Source: an uncultured bacterium (GTDB lineage: Bacteria; Cyanobacteriota; Vampirovibrionia; Gastranaerophilales; Gastranaerophilaceae). From it: a DNA stretch of 14,406 nt. Below are positions 1-7,400 of the stretch, piece by piece (position 1 is the first letter of the stretch; each line of letters begins with the position of its first letter). The stretch is from NCBI GenBank assembly GCA_902464375.1, contig CABQIM010000043.1, forward strand, positions 1 to 14,406, written 5' to 3'. The notes beneath the pieces are model-generated. The model saw only the letters and a program-made list of their open reading frames with translations, made no database searches and was not told the origin of the DNA. The translations under genes were made by a program, and so were the position numbers.

Positions 1-84
1 GGCTTATTTGTTATCTGTGGGTATTTTTATACAAAAGTGAGTTGTAAAAATTTTCTCGCAAAATACTAAAATAAAGGAATAAAA

Positions 85-957
85 ATGAAAACACCTTTAA
101 TAATTGAACAACACTTGCATGGAGCTTACGGAGTAGATTTTAATAAAGCAGGTGTAGACGATATTGTAGCTCTTTCTTATAAACTTCGTAAAATCGGTAT
201 TGGCGGATTTTTCCCGACACTCGTTACGGATTCTGTTGAAAATACCAAAAGACAAATTGGGATTATCAAAGAAGCTGCGGCTAAGTGTAGTGGAATTTTG
301 GGTATACATTTAGAAGGGATTTTTATTAATTCTGCAAAAAAAGGAATTCATAATCCGGAACATTTTCTGCCGCTTACTGTAGATAACTTTAAAAAAATCG
401 AAGATGATTTTATAAAAATTGTGACTTTGGCGCCGGAACTTGATGAAGGTTTGATTGATTATTTAAAATCCAAATCTATAAAGGTTCAGGCAGGACATTG
501 TACAGGCTGGGGTAATGTTGATGGGGCTACACATACATTTAATGCTATGTCAGGCGTTACGCATAGAGGAATATCTACGGCACTTTCTGCATTAGTGAAT
601 GATAATGTGTACGCAGAAATTATTGGAGATGGAATTCATGTAAGTGATGATGCACTAAAATTGTTCTTTAAGTCCAAACCTGCTGACAAAGTGATTTTAA
701 TAAGCGATGCGTTGCCAATAACTTATAGCGATTTAAAAGAAACTGTTTTTGCAGATTCAAAAATTTATTATGACGGAAAAAGTGCAACTTCTGCAGATGG
801 AACAATTGCAGGTAGTACCAAATTGTTGCCGGAAATTATTAAAATCTTGGGACAAAAAGGGTTATTTAATCCACAATTTATAACAAACACATATCGTTAC
901 CATAATCTTGAACCGCAAGGGGAAATTGAGTGGGATGAAGAGTTTAATATTGTTTGA
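85..957 (+). CDS. Compact N-acetylglucosamine-6-phosphate deacetylase-like amidohydrolase
   Basis: NagA-type enzymes remove acetate from GlcNAc-6-phosphate in amino-sugar and cell-wall recycling in the cytoplasm. The family's metal and catalytic motifs are visible: an HGAYGVDF segment near residue 12, HLEG at 75-78, GHC at 137-139, THTFNAM at 149-155, DGIHV at 182-186 and the catalytic-Asp motif ISDAL at 206-210. At 290 residues it is about 90 shorter than usual. It starts almost at the first barrel strand, so the small N-terminal beta domain is absent, and the C-terminal closing strands are reduced to a short tail. The ATG follows AAGGA by 6 nt, so the short start looks genuine. No partner gene (nagB) is next to it. 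Because the active-site residues are intact I call it a functional, trimmed relative rather than a pseudogene; the exact sugar substrate is uncertain. Confidence 0.82.
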   Translation: MKTPLIIEQHLHGAYGVDFNKAGVDDIVALSYKLRKIGIGGFFPTLVTDSVENTKRQIGIIKEAAAKCSGILGIHLEGIFINSAKKGIHNPEHFLPLTVDNFKKIEDDFIKIVTLAPELDEGLIDYLKSKSIKVQAGHCTGWGNVDGATHTFNAMSGVTHRGISTALSALVNDNVYAEIIGDGIHVSDDALKLFFKSKPADKVILISDALPITYSDLKETVFADSKIYYDGKSATSADGTIAGSTKLLPEIIKILGQKGLFNPQFITNTYRYHNLEPQGEIEWDEEFNIV

Positions 958-1010
958 TAAAGTCGTTAAGTCCGAGGTCGTTAAGTCGTTAAGTTCGTTA
1001 AAAAAGAAAT

Positions 1011-1097
1011 AAAACGATTAATAAAAAGCTGGATTCTTCAGCCTAATCGGCTTCAGAATGACGAAGCGTAAAATCACTAGTATCACGTCATTGCGAG
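1011..1097 (+). repeat. 87-bp dispersed repeat, copy 1
   Basis: This copy has the same length as 13571-13657 and is nearly identical to it outside a 13-nt tip. The tip (1040-1052) is AGCCTAATCGGCT, a self-complementary hairpin flanked by ATTCT and AGAAT arms. The repeat ends in CGTCATTGCGAG, a motif typical of widespread bacterial dispersed palindromes. Confidence 0.8.
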
Positions 1098-1227
1098 AAA
1101 ATTGAGACTTTCTACTTATAGTTTGATTTTTAACTTGGAGAATTTTCGTGGTAATCCATACTTTAGCATCTGATTGACTTTTTTGCCCAATGTCATTTTA
1201 CTAACTTTATGACTGGATTGTTTGGGG

Positions 1228-1255
1228 TTGTAATATGTTTTAAATGAGTTATAAT
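1228..1255 (+). promoter_or_regulatory. Promoter of the putative antisense small RNA
   Basis: TTGTAA (1228-1233), a 16-nt spacer and a perfect TATAAT (1250-1255) predict a start near 1262. No long open frame follows, but a hairpin and an intrinsic terminator do, so the promoter appears to serve a short RNA. Confidence 0.7.
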
Positions 1256-1296
1256 AAAAACATAGAGTGGTAGTTTCCTAAGCTACCAATGACTCT
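1254..1296 (-). terminator. Intrinsic terminator of the small hydrophobic peptide mRNA
   Basis: Read on the minus strand, the AGAGT/ACTCT and GGTAG/CTACC hairpin is followed by ATGTTTTTAT. It would end the toxin-candidate transcript just past the whole antisense RNA gene, giving about 80 nt of overlap between the two RNAs. Confidence 0.5.
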
Positions 1297-1343
1297 AAGA
1301 AAAGCTAAGTGGTTCTAATTGTTATGATTAGAGCCATTTTTTA
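1262..1343 (+). ncRNA. Putative ~80-nt antisense RNA (type I antitoxin candidate)
   Basis: A predicted transcript runs from the TATAAT promoter at 1250-1255 to the T-run ending at 1342. It contains a 5' hairpin (1264-1296; two 5-bp stems, AGAGT and GGTAG, paired with CTACC and ACTCT) whose loop carries UUUCCU, an A-rich linker, and a terminator hairpin (1311-1335). The whole RNA is complementary to the 3' part of the convergently transcribed 26-codon hydrophobic peptide mRNA. This is the arrangement of type I antitoxins that pair with toxin mRNA 3' ends, such as the BsrG/SR4 and TxpA/RatA pairs. Promoter, structure and terminator are seen in the sequence; the antitoxin role is inferred. I do not recognise it as a named RNA family. 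Confidence 0.6.
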
Positions 1344-1345
1344 TT
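1311..1345 (+). terminator. Intrinsic terminator of the small RNA
   Basis: GGTTCTAAT (1311-1319) pairs with ATTAGAGCC (1327-1335) over 9 bp with one G-U pair and a 7-nt loop. It is followed by ATTTTTTATT. It would also stop read-through from the nagA-like gene. Confidence 0.75.
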
Positions 1346-1395
1346 ATGAAAAGAATCAAAAAAATCATTGCTAATGCGAAATTTAAGTTTTCCAT
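1315..1395 (-). CDS. 26-residue hydrophobic peptide, type I toxin candidate
   Basis: This short gene has a near-ideal ribosome binding site: AAAGGAGG lies 5 nt before the ATG at 1395. The product begins MENLNF, has an uninterrupted hydrophobic stretch at about residues 6-18 (ending in LILFII), then a lysine and a polar Asn-rich tail, and stops with TAG. Length, single predicted membrane helix, strong SD and a convergent antisense RNA gene overlapping its 3' end all match known type I toxins of the TisB, Fst and BsrG kind, which insert in the inner membrane. A -10-like TACAAT on the minus strand (1439-1444) could start the mRNA near 1432; its -35 is poor. Toxicity is inferred, and no sequence family is recognised. 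It sits inside a repeat-bounded insert, consistent with acquisition as a small module. Confidence 0.6.
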   Translation of the reverse strand: MENLNFALAMIFLILFIIKNGSNHNN

Positions 1396-1581
1396 AACAG
1401 CCTCCTTTCCTCGGAACTAACGACCGAAAAGCTATAAAATTGTATCGTCGTTCTTCTGAAATGAGTCATTTTTACTCTATGCTCACATTAAATGTGCTCT
1501 TTTATTTTAACATGAAGAGTTAAATTTTTATGTCTAACAATAATAATAAATAACAAAAACCTCATCTATAATATCTCTAAT
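1396..1581. promoter_or_regulatory. Upstream region of the hydrophobic peptide gene
   Basis: No gene is visible here. It holds the SD (1401-1408 on the opposite strand), a dyad AACGAC (1419-1424) / GTCGTT (1447-1452), a palindrome CACATT-A-AATGTG near 1483-1495, and -10-like boxes on the minus strand (TACAAT at 1439-1444; TAAAAT preceded by TG further out). Which box is the real promoter cannot be decided from sequence alone. Confidence 0.35.
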
Positions 1582-1633
1582 ACGAACCTAACGACTTAAC
1601 GACAAAAGACTTAAAGACTTCAACAAAATTATA

Positions 1634-1649
1634 TGCTATATTTATAACT
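1634..1649 (+). promoter_or_regulatory. Extended -10 of folC, abutting the start codon
   Basis: TGC-TATATT (1634-1642) is an extended -10 box. Seven nt separate it from the ATG at 1650, so transcription would begin at or next to the A of the start codon. No SD is present and the -35 is poor. Confidence 0.5.
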
Positions 1650-2807
1650 ATGAACTACGAAGATTCAATAAGATTAATTACAAGCAAAGGTATGTTTTAT
1701 GTGGACTTAGGTCTTGATAGACTTTCTGCAGCTCTGGAAAAATTAGGAAATCCGCAAGATGATTTGAAGTATATTCACGTTGCCGGAACAAATGGTAAGG
1801 GTTCGGTTTGTACAATTCTTGATTCTATATTAAGAGAAGCAGGATATAAAACAGGACTTTATACAAGTCCGCATATTTGGGAATATACAGAAAGAATTCG
1901 AGTTTGCGGACAAAATATTCCGAAAGAAAAATTTGCTGAATATGTTGAGAAAATAACTAACCTCGGAATTCATCTTACAGAATTTGAAATTCTTACTATA
2001 ATGATGTTTTTATATTTTAAGGAACAAAACGTAGATGTTGTTGTATTAGAAACAGGTCTTGGCGGCAGGTTTGATGCAACAAATGTTATAAAAAATAATT
2101 TGTGTTCAATAATTACGCATATTGATTTAGACCACACAGAAAGATTAGGCAAAACTAAAGAAGAAATAGCATTTGAAAAAGCTGGAATTATTAAGAAAAA
2201 TTGTCCTGTGATTACAAGTTCAGGATACGAAGCTATCAAAGATAAAGCGGATGAAGAAGATTCATTATTTATCTTGACGACACCGTTTGTAAACCCTGCA
2301 TTTATTGATGCGCTTTCTCTAAAAGGTAATCATCAGGTTGAAAATTTGGCTTTGGCAATAAATGCAATAAATTTGTTGTTTAAAAACATTGATGATGAAA
2401 CGATTATTAGTGGGTTAAGCAAAGTTAAAAATCCATGCAGGTTTGAATATTTTGCAGACAGAAATCTTATTGTTGATGCTTGCCATAACCCAAACGGTGT
2501 TTCTGCCTTAAGAGAAAATCTTGACTGTTTTTTTCCGGAGGAAAATCGCAGATTTGTTTTTGGATGTTTAAGAAATAAAGATTACGAAAAAATGATGTCG
2601 ATTCTTTTTAGAGAAGGTGACGAAATTTATATCAATGAATTTGATTATCCTAATGCTGCAAACTATGATGAACTTGCGGAAAAATGTTCTTATCCAACTA
2701 AAAAATATATAAATGAAACAGTTCTGACACCGGATAAATTAAATATTGTTTGTGGTTCTTTTTATATGATTGGAGGTATGCAATGGCTGAAATCACTTCA
2801 AGTTTAG
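1650..2807 (+). CDS. folC: Bifunctional folylpolyglutamate synthase / dihydrofolate synthase
   Basis: FolC adds L-glutamate to dihydropteroate and to folates using ATP in the cytoplasm. It is recognised from HVAGTNGKGSV (43-53, the P-loop), YTSPH (71-75), the FEILT segment (112-116), ETGLGGRFDATNV (134-146, Mg and folate site), ITHIDLDH (155-162, with LG following) and the Mur-ligase-like C-terminal domain with DACHNPNG. At 385 residues it is somewhat shorter than the usual 420-430, mainly in the central and C-terminal part. The ATG has no Shine-Dalgarno but lies directly behind a TATATT box. Its last 25 nt overlap the downstream metal-regulator gene in another frame, so the two are probably co-transcribed and translationally coupled. 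Confidence 0.93.
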   Translation: MNYEDSIRLITSKGMFYVDLGLDRLSAALEKLGNPQDDLKYIHVAGTNGKGSVCTILDSILREAGYKTGLYTSPHIWEYTERIRVCGQNIPKEKFAEYVEKITNLGIHLTEFEILTIMMFLYFKEQNVDVVVLETGLGGRFDATNVIKNNLCSIITHIDLDHTERLGKTKEEIAFEKAGIIKKNCPVITSSGYEAIKDKADEEDSLFILTTPFVNPAFIDALSLKGNHQVENLALAINAINLLFKNIDDETIISGLSKVKNPCRFEYFADRNLIVDACHNPNGVSALRENLDCFFPEENRRFVFGCLRNKDYEKMMSILFREGDEIYINEFDYPNAANYDELAEKCSYPTKKYINETVLTPDKLNIVCGSFYMIGGMQWLKSLQV

Positions 2808-3184
2808 AAGATTATATAGAAGCTGTGTACAACATTTATTTAAAAGAACAAAAAGTTCGTGCGATTGATGTTTCACGCAAGTTGAATGTATCAAGAGCAT
2901 CTGTAACTGAAGCATTGCAAAAGTTGGAGCAGCTTGGCTTAATCAATTACGGACATTATGGTGCAATTTCTTTGACTGAGGATGGCGAAAAAAAAGCTAA
3001 AGAAATTATTGAAAAGCACGAAACTTTAACTATGTTTTTTAGAGATATTCTTAAGATTGAACGAAAATTGGCAGAAGAAACAGCTTGTAAAATAGAACAC
3101 GTTATTAGTAAAAGAATTTTAAATAAGTGGAAAAAACATATTAAAAATTATTTGAAAGAAGAGCAAAAGAAAACAAAAAATTAG
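2783..3184 (+). CDS. DtxR/MntR-family metal-dependent transcriptional regulator
   Basis: A cytoplasmic repressor of iron or manganese genes. The chosen ATG follows GGAGG by 6 nt and gives 133 residues; an upstream in-frame ATG at 2750 adds 11 unlike residues and has no such site. A winged helix-turn-helix occupies about 27-56 (AIDVSRKLNVSRASVTEALQ), and the dimerisation/metal domain follows. Likely ligands are D10, E13, H79, C102, E105 and H106. D10 and E13 resemble MntR, while the C-x-x-E-H triad resembles DtxR/IdeR, so the metal cannot be assigned with certainty; Fe(II) is my first guess. There is no SH3-like third domain. The gene overlaps folC by 25 nt. Its TAG overlaps the stop codon of the convergent pilin gene within the 4 bp TTAG. 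No transporter target is nearby. Confidence 0.88.
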   Translation: MAEITSSLEDYIEAVYNIYLKEQKVRAIDVSRKLNVSRASVTEALQKLEQLGLINYGHYGAISLTEDGEKKAKEIIEKHETLTMFFRDILKIERKLAEETACKIEHVISKRILNKWKKHIKNYLKEEQKKTKN

Positions 3185-3774
3185 ATATCGGCTTCTGTCA
3201 ATGATAATATTGCTTGATAAAAACCTCTAGGGTCATTTGCTGCAAAAGATGATTGCAAAACATTTTGTCCAATGTTTACAGTCACGTACGTTGTTCCATT
3301 TTCTGCATAAACTTCGTATTTGTTTTTATTGCTCAAGTATTTGTGTTTAGCACCAGATATTGTGTCTACCGGAAACGCAACAATTCCGGGGCTGTCTTTT
3401 GGCATTCCGCCAATTTTACAATTAGCTAAAGCTTGTGGTTGTGGTATTTTGGCTAAGTTAGCGAAGGCAATATAAACTCTTCCACCTTGTTCAAACATAG
3501 CAGGTTCGTATCCACCTTGGGTTACGGTATGAGCGTTTAGGTAAAGTGTTTTTGTTTCCGCGCTGTTAGAAATTACTCTGAAAGTACTTGATAATGGTGC
3601 GCGTAAATTTCCGGTTCTGTCTGTAATATTTGCAACGAGTACAGGGCTGGAAACTGATTCAACTTTTACAAATGCTGGAAGGTTGATGGAAAAATCAGCA
3701 CTGGCACAGTTACTTTCTGCAAAAACAGAAAAGCAGCTCATAAAAAATAACGATAGTATTAATAAGAATCTCAC
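3181..3774 (-). CDS. Secreted pilin-like subunit (third subunit of the CU locus)
   Basis: A 197-residue exported protein that uses a GTG start with AAGGTGG 6 nt upstream. The signal peptide is about 1-19 (ends VFA), followed by a beta-rich domain. It aligns by eye with the 221-residue subunit at 8440-9105: AFVKVESV with KFINITHV, STFRVISNSAETKTL with TTFKVVTNNPDEAIK, and the shared ending (D/P)-x-G-x-Y-x-A-x-L-x-L-T. That glycine-tyrosine-alternating C-terminal strand is typical of fimbrial subunits handed to PapD-like chaperones. It is separated from the usher by a terminator and a tandem repeat array, so it is probably transcribed independently. It could be a minor, alternative or capping subunit; its position in the pilus is unknown. 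Its stop codon overlaps that of the convergent metal regulator. Confidence 0.65.
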   Translation of the reverse strand: MRFLLILSLFFMSCFSVFAESNCASADFSINLPAFVKVESVSSPVLVANITDRTGNLRAPLSSTFRVISNSAETKTLYLNAHTVTQGGYEPAMFEQGGRVYIAFANLAKIPQPQALANCKIGGMPKDSPGIVAFPVDTISGAKHKYLSNKNKYEVYAENGTTYVTVNIGQNVLQSSFAANDPRGFYQAILSLTEADI

Positions 3775-3839
3775 CCTAATCCACCTTGATTAAAAATAGT
3801 TCGGTTGTAAAATAAATACATTCTCCCTTTTTCTATCGT

Positions 3840-3845
3840 AATATA
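3840..3845 (-). promoter_or_regulatory. -10-like box for the third pilin gene
   Basis: On the minus strand TATATT lies about 66 nt before the GTG start. The matching -35 is weak. It is offered because a terminator isolates this gene from the usher transcript; the TATAAT boxes of the tandem array further upstream are alternatives. Confidence 0.3.
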
Positions 3846-3973
3846 ACTATTGACGGATGCAAATGTAATGTGAAGTTATTTTAAGCATCAAAGTTTGAAT
3901 TGGAAAACTACAGCCCTTGTAACGAATGCAGCTGGGGTTTGAGGAGTTGAAAGTTGGAAATTGAAAGTGGAAA

Positions 3974-4104
3974 ACATTCACCGCTGTAAGTAAATAGGGG
4001 AAATAAAACCCCTCACCCGCATTCGTACGGTTCACAAAGTTCACCTACGACTGCTCCCTCTCCCGCAAGGGGCGAGGATAGAATGCACATTGAACTTGTA
4101 GTCT
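3974..4104 (+). repeat. Left arm of the 131-bp inverted repeat flanking the usher gene
   Basis: The arm matches the reverse complement of 7705-7835 at 127 of 131 positions without gaps. It contains AGGGG-N8-CCCCT and the palindrome CCTCTCCCGCAAGGGGCGAGG, as in REP-like elements. Its outer end, read on the plus strand, encodes TFTAVSK-stop, identical in protein to the C-terminus of the pilin at 7812-8429. An in-frame stop lies just upstream, so only this tail is present. Confidence 0.92.
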
Positions 4105-4387
4105 CACTTCGAGGCGGAGTTGGTAGTTATTATATAGTCTTGTAGTTTCATTTAGAAGCCGACCAAATGTCTACGTGCGGGGGTAAATAAATATTGAACT
4201 TGTAGTTCCACTTCGAGGCGGAGTTGGTAGTTATTATATAGTCTTGTAGTTCCATTTAGAAGCCGACCCAATGTCTACGTGCGGGGGTAAATAAATATTG
4301 AACTTGTAGTCTCACTTCGAGGCGGAGTTGGTAGTTATTATATAATCTTGTCGTTTCATTTAGAAGCCGACCAAATGTCTACGTGCG
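4089..4387. repeat. Tandem array, three 104-bp units (last partial)
   Basis: Units start at 4089, 4193 and 4297, each with ATTGAACTTGTAGT at its head; the third is cut at about 91 bp. Units are nearly identical, differing at a few positions. Each carries TATAAT on the minus strand (4129-4134, 4233-4238, 4337-4342). The first unit overlaps the end of the left inverted-repeat arm, and parts of the unit (GGTAGTTA, AGCCGACCCAATG) reappear inverted near 7521-7550 beside the usher start. No open frame runs through it. The interval 3775-4465 contains no other gene. Confidence 0.93.
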
Positions 4388-4393
4388 TAGCAC

Positions 4394-4424
4394 ACAAAGA
4401 AAAGCTGCCATATAGGAGGCAGCT
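4394..4424 (-). terminator. Intrinsic terminator after the usher gene
   Basis: On the minus strand AGCTGCC pairs perfectly with GGCAGCT across an 8-nt loop and is followed by TTTTCTTTG. It lies about 42 bp past the usher stop and should end the pilus operon transcript before the tandem array. Confidence 0.82.
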
Positions 4425-4465
4425 AAGAACATATATATGTTTTTCATGTTAAATAGAACTTGTTG

Positions 4466-7400
4466 TTAGAGCGAAAGTGTTTTATACTCCAAATTCTGCT
4501 CTGTAAAATCAATTGGTGTGTTGTAGTCATACGGAACAAATACGCTAATTTCACTCTTTTGAGGAAGTTCTTCTAGTCCATAAGCGTCAATAAATTTTTC
4601 ATCCAATTTAAGTGTGTATTTCCCTGGGGCAAGCCCTGAAATGTAGTATTCACCGGTGGAATCTACAGTTGAATAATTTACTTCTTCTCCGTTCTCGTCA
4701 AGAAGTACTACAACAAAATCTGTGATTTTTAAATCTCTTGCAAAGTCATCAAAGATTTGTAGTTTTCCGGATACAGAACCAACCGTGCTGATTAGCGGAA
4801 TTTCAAGTTGGGTGGTTTGTCCGCCATCAATTTTAACTTTTTTGTTAATCATATCGTTTGTCACTGGTGCAACTGTGATTGGTAATGAATTCATATCAAG
4901 AGAAACAGTGTAAACGCCTTGATTTAAACTGGACGAGAATGTTCTACCACGCTTATTTGTATATGATGTTTCACCTGTCCAACTTGTAATCAAAGGTATG
5001 TCTTTTATTGGAATGTCAATTTTCTTATCGTATTTGCCGTTTTTGTTTACATCAACAAATGCAATTGCTTCAAAGATACCTTTGTTCAAATCTTCGTCAC
5101 CTACTGATTTTAGACCGTTGTGGAATATTTGGAATGCGTCATTAAACGTGAAATTGATTGAATGTCTGTTTGTTGTTGGTGTGAACATGTTATCAATAAA
5201 ATATCCGCCGTTTTGTGAATATTGATATCCTACAGCCATTGTCTGACCGGATTTTGCACGGTAAGCAAGGTTTACGTTGAAGTCATTTCCGCCTTGACCA
5301 CTATATCTGAAACCGTAACCCACGCCAAGTGTTGTTCTTTTCCAAGTTGGGAATGTGTAACCAAAACGGAACATGTTGTAACCGTTTTTATAAGTTGCTG
5401 TGTTGTATCTTACAATATTATGTCCAAGCGTAAAGCGACCGTGATTCCCTGGGATTGGAATGTCTAATTGAGCGTAATTATCAGCATATTTAGAGTGATA
5501 ATTTCTATCCATTGTGTTTGGATTGTCATATTTTGTATCGTATAAACTTTCTCTGCGTCCGGCTTGAATTCTAGCCCAGTGGCTAATGTCACGAGAAGCA
5601 TTCGCATCGTAGAAGTAGTTTTTGTTTCTGCCTAACTCATTTTCACCACGTCTGTAGTAACTGTTGAATCTTAAATTTGCGACTTTTGGGATTTTGGTAG
5701 AAGCGTTAATAGATGCTTCGTCAAATTTGATTGTGCCGCCTCTATAACGATGGTTCATATTTGAATAATATCTGCTGTAGCTTCCGCCTGCACTTGTAGA
5801 ATTAACACTTACACCGCCTGAAACTTTACCACCGGTTCTGTCGTTTTTGGAAGTAGAATCGCTGCTTGCTATATAAAAATCCGGTGAAGTTTGGAACAAT
5901 TCTAATCTGCCATAAGCTCTTTTTGGCTTGATTATTCCTTTTTGGTATTGTGCCAAATCTTTTTCATAATCACCAGTTGCTTTTACGATGTAGCCTGCGT
6001 GTGTGTGTTCTTCTCTGATGTCGTGTGCAACGCTTGCACCGGCTGTAAATCTTCCTTTTATGTTCTTGTTATTCGGATTAACCCATTCAACGCTGTTTAA
6101 TGTTGTTGCACCTTCCAAATAGTTAACACTTTTTTGTGTACCACTTACTAAAAGTGTGTCGTTGGTAGGCATTCTATAAATAACGCTTGTGCTGTTTTTT
6201 TCGTATAATTTGTCGCCGGTTAAGCGAGATTCAAATGTAACGTTGTCTTTTATTCCGTATTGGTAATCAATTCCGGCTGTAACCTTTTTGTTGTTTCCAC
6301 GGTAAATGTTAGCACCTTCGCGGAAAAATCTGTTTTGATATCCCCAAACACCGGCATAAGCGGAACCTCTTTGTTCTTTTTCAAAAGGTTTATTGTTGCC
6401 GTAGATTGAATATCTTTCTTCTTTGATTAATTCAACTGTCCCATCTTCATTGACTTCTTCCAATTTGATACTCTTAACAGGGTTAGGAAGTTGAACATCT
6501 TTAAGTGTGTAATAACCTGCATAAGTGCTAAGAGTTATTGGTTCTAAATCATTGACTGTTAATCTTACTAAACTTGTTGGTTTAACATATCCGTTCAAGT
6601 TTTCCGGACGTTCTTTTTCGTAATCATAATTCCAAACCTGAGCACCAAAAATATTTGTACCTAATGTTGCATCAATATCTGATACACCTTTAACTTTGCC
6701 CAATTCGTACCAAACTTTTTCTTGACCTGTTTCTTTATCTTTTACACTGTTTTTGTAAGTACCGGTAACACCACCAAACATAAATGCATCAGAGCGGTAG
6801 TGGTATTCTGTTGCTTCAACACGGTATTTACCGTCTAGAAATTTACCGTTGATACTTGCTTGAGTGCTGCCTGAAAAAGTATCGTTTGTTGTGCGGTAAT
6901 TTTGACCTTTAATAGTCATATTATCATTCAACAAAGATGAGCGTAACCCAATTGTGTTTAGCGTGATTTTGCCGGCTTTTTTAGGAGCTGTAATATCTTG
7001 GTAAGCGTGAGGACCCTTATTATCAGCAATTGTGTTATTTAGATTATGCAAAAGAGGAATATCACGTTCAACTTCTGCGCTAAGGGTTAAGTCTTCAAAG
7101 TTTGCAGAAACTTTTGCGCCAAAGATTTTAGAAGCACTGCTTGCTGTAATGTAAGCTTCATTGAACACACCGTCCATAATTCCTTGACCCATAAATATAG
7201 GCTTTTCGTCAGATATTTTGTAATCTTGGATAAAGATTCCGTTCTGATTAATCACACCTTCTTTGCCGTCAAAAGTTTTGAATCCGATTTGTTTATCAAT
7301 TCTGTTTGCGTTGTATTGGATATTGAATATATCAGCAAGTTGTTTGAATGGTAGCAAAATTTCCGATTTCTCTGTAATCGCAATTTCTACATCCTGATAA

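Larger units (their letters stand above)
960..1620. mobile_element. 660-bp repeat-bounded insert (MITE-like, composite)
   Basis: The insert begins 3 bp after the nagA-like stop codon. Its left end (960-1000) carries repeats of GTCGTTAA, and its right end (1582-1620) is an imperfect reverse complement of that end. The same termini bound a smaller element at 13469-13704, which defines a family. Inside are an 87-bp dispersed repeat (1011-1097), a degenerate CGTCATTGCGAG...GGTAATCCA palindrome (1086-1158), and the putative toxin/small RNA module (1228-1460). There is no transposase, so movement would have to be in trans. No target-site duplication was established. Confidence 0.6.

Noticed and set aside
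85..957. Calling the NagA-like gene a truncated pseudogene
   Set aside because: It has a good SD, an uninterrupted frame and all active-site motifs, so a trimmed functional form is more likely.
1346..1420. 24-codon plus-strand frame (MKRIKKIIANAKF...) opposite the toxin candidate
   Set aside because: It has no SD, starts just past the small RNA's terminator, and merely mirrors the minus-strand gene.
2750..2782. Earlier in-frame ATG for the DtxR-like gene
   Set aside because: It lies deep inside folC without an SD, and the family N-terminus matches the ATG at 2783 that follows GGAGG.
3847..4044. 65-codon minus-strand open frame over the left inverted-repeat arm
   Set aside because: It lies in repeat DNA, has no SD or recognisable product, and its frame exists only because the repeat is GC-rich and stop-poor.
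4089..4387. CRISPR-like array
   Set aside because: The 104-bp units are contiguous and nearly identical, with no variable spacers and no cas genes nearby.
4722..5467. Plus-strand open frames across the usher gene
   Set aside because: They are antisense shadows of a long, motif-bearing gene and have no ribosome binding sites of note.
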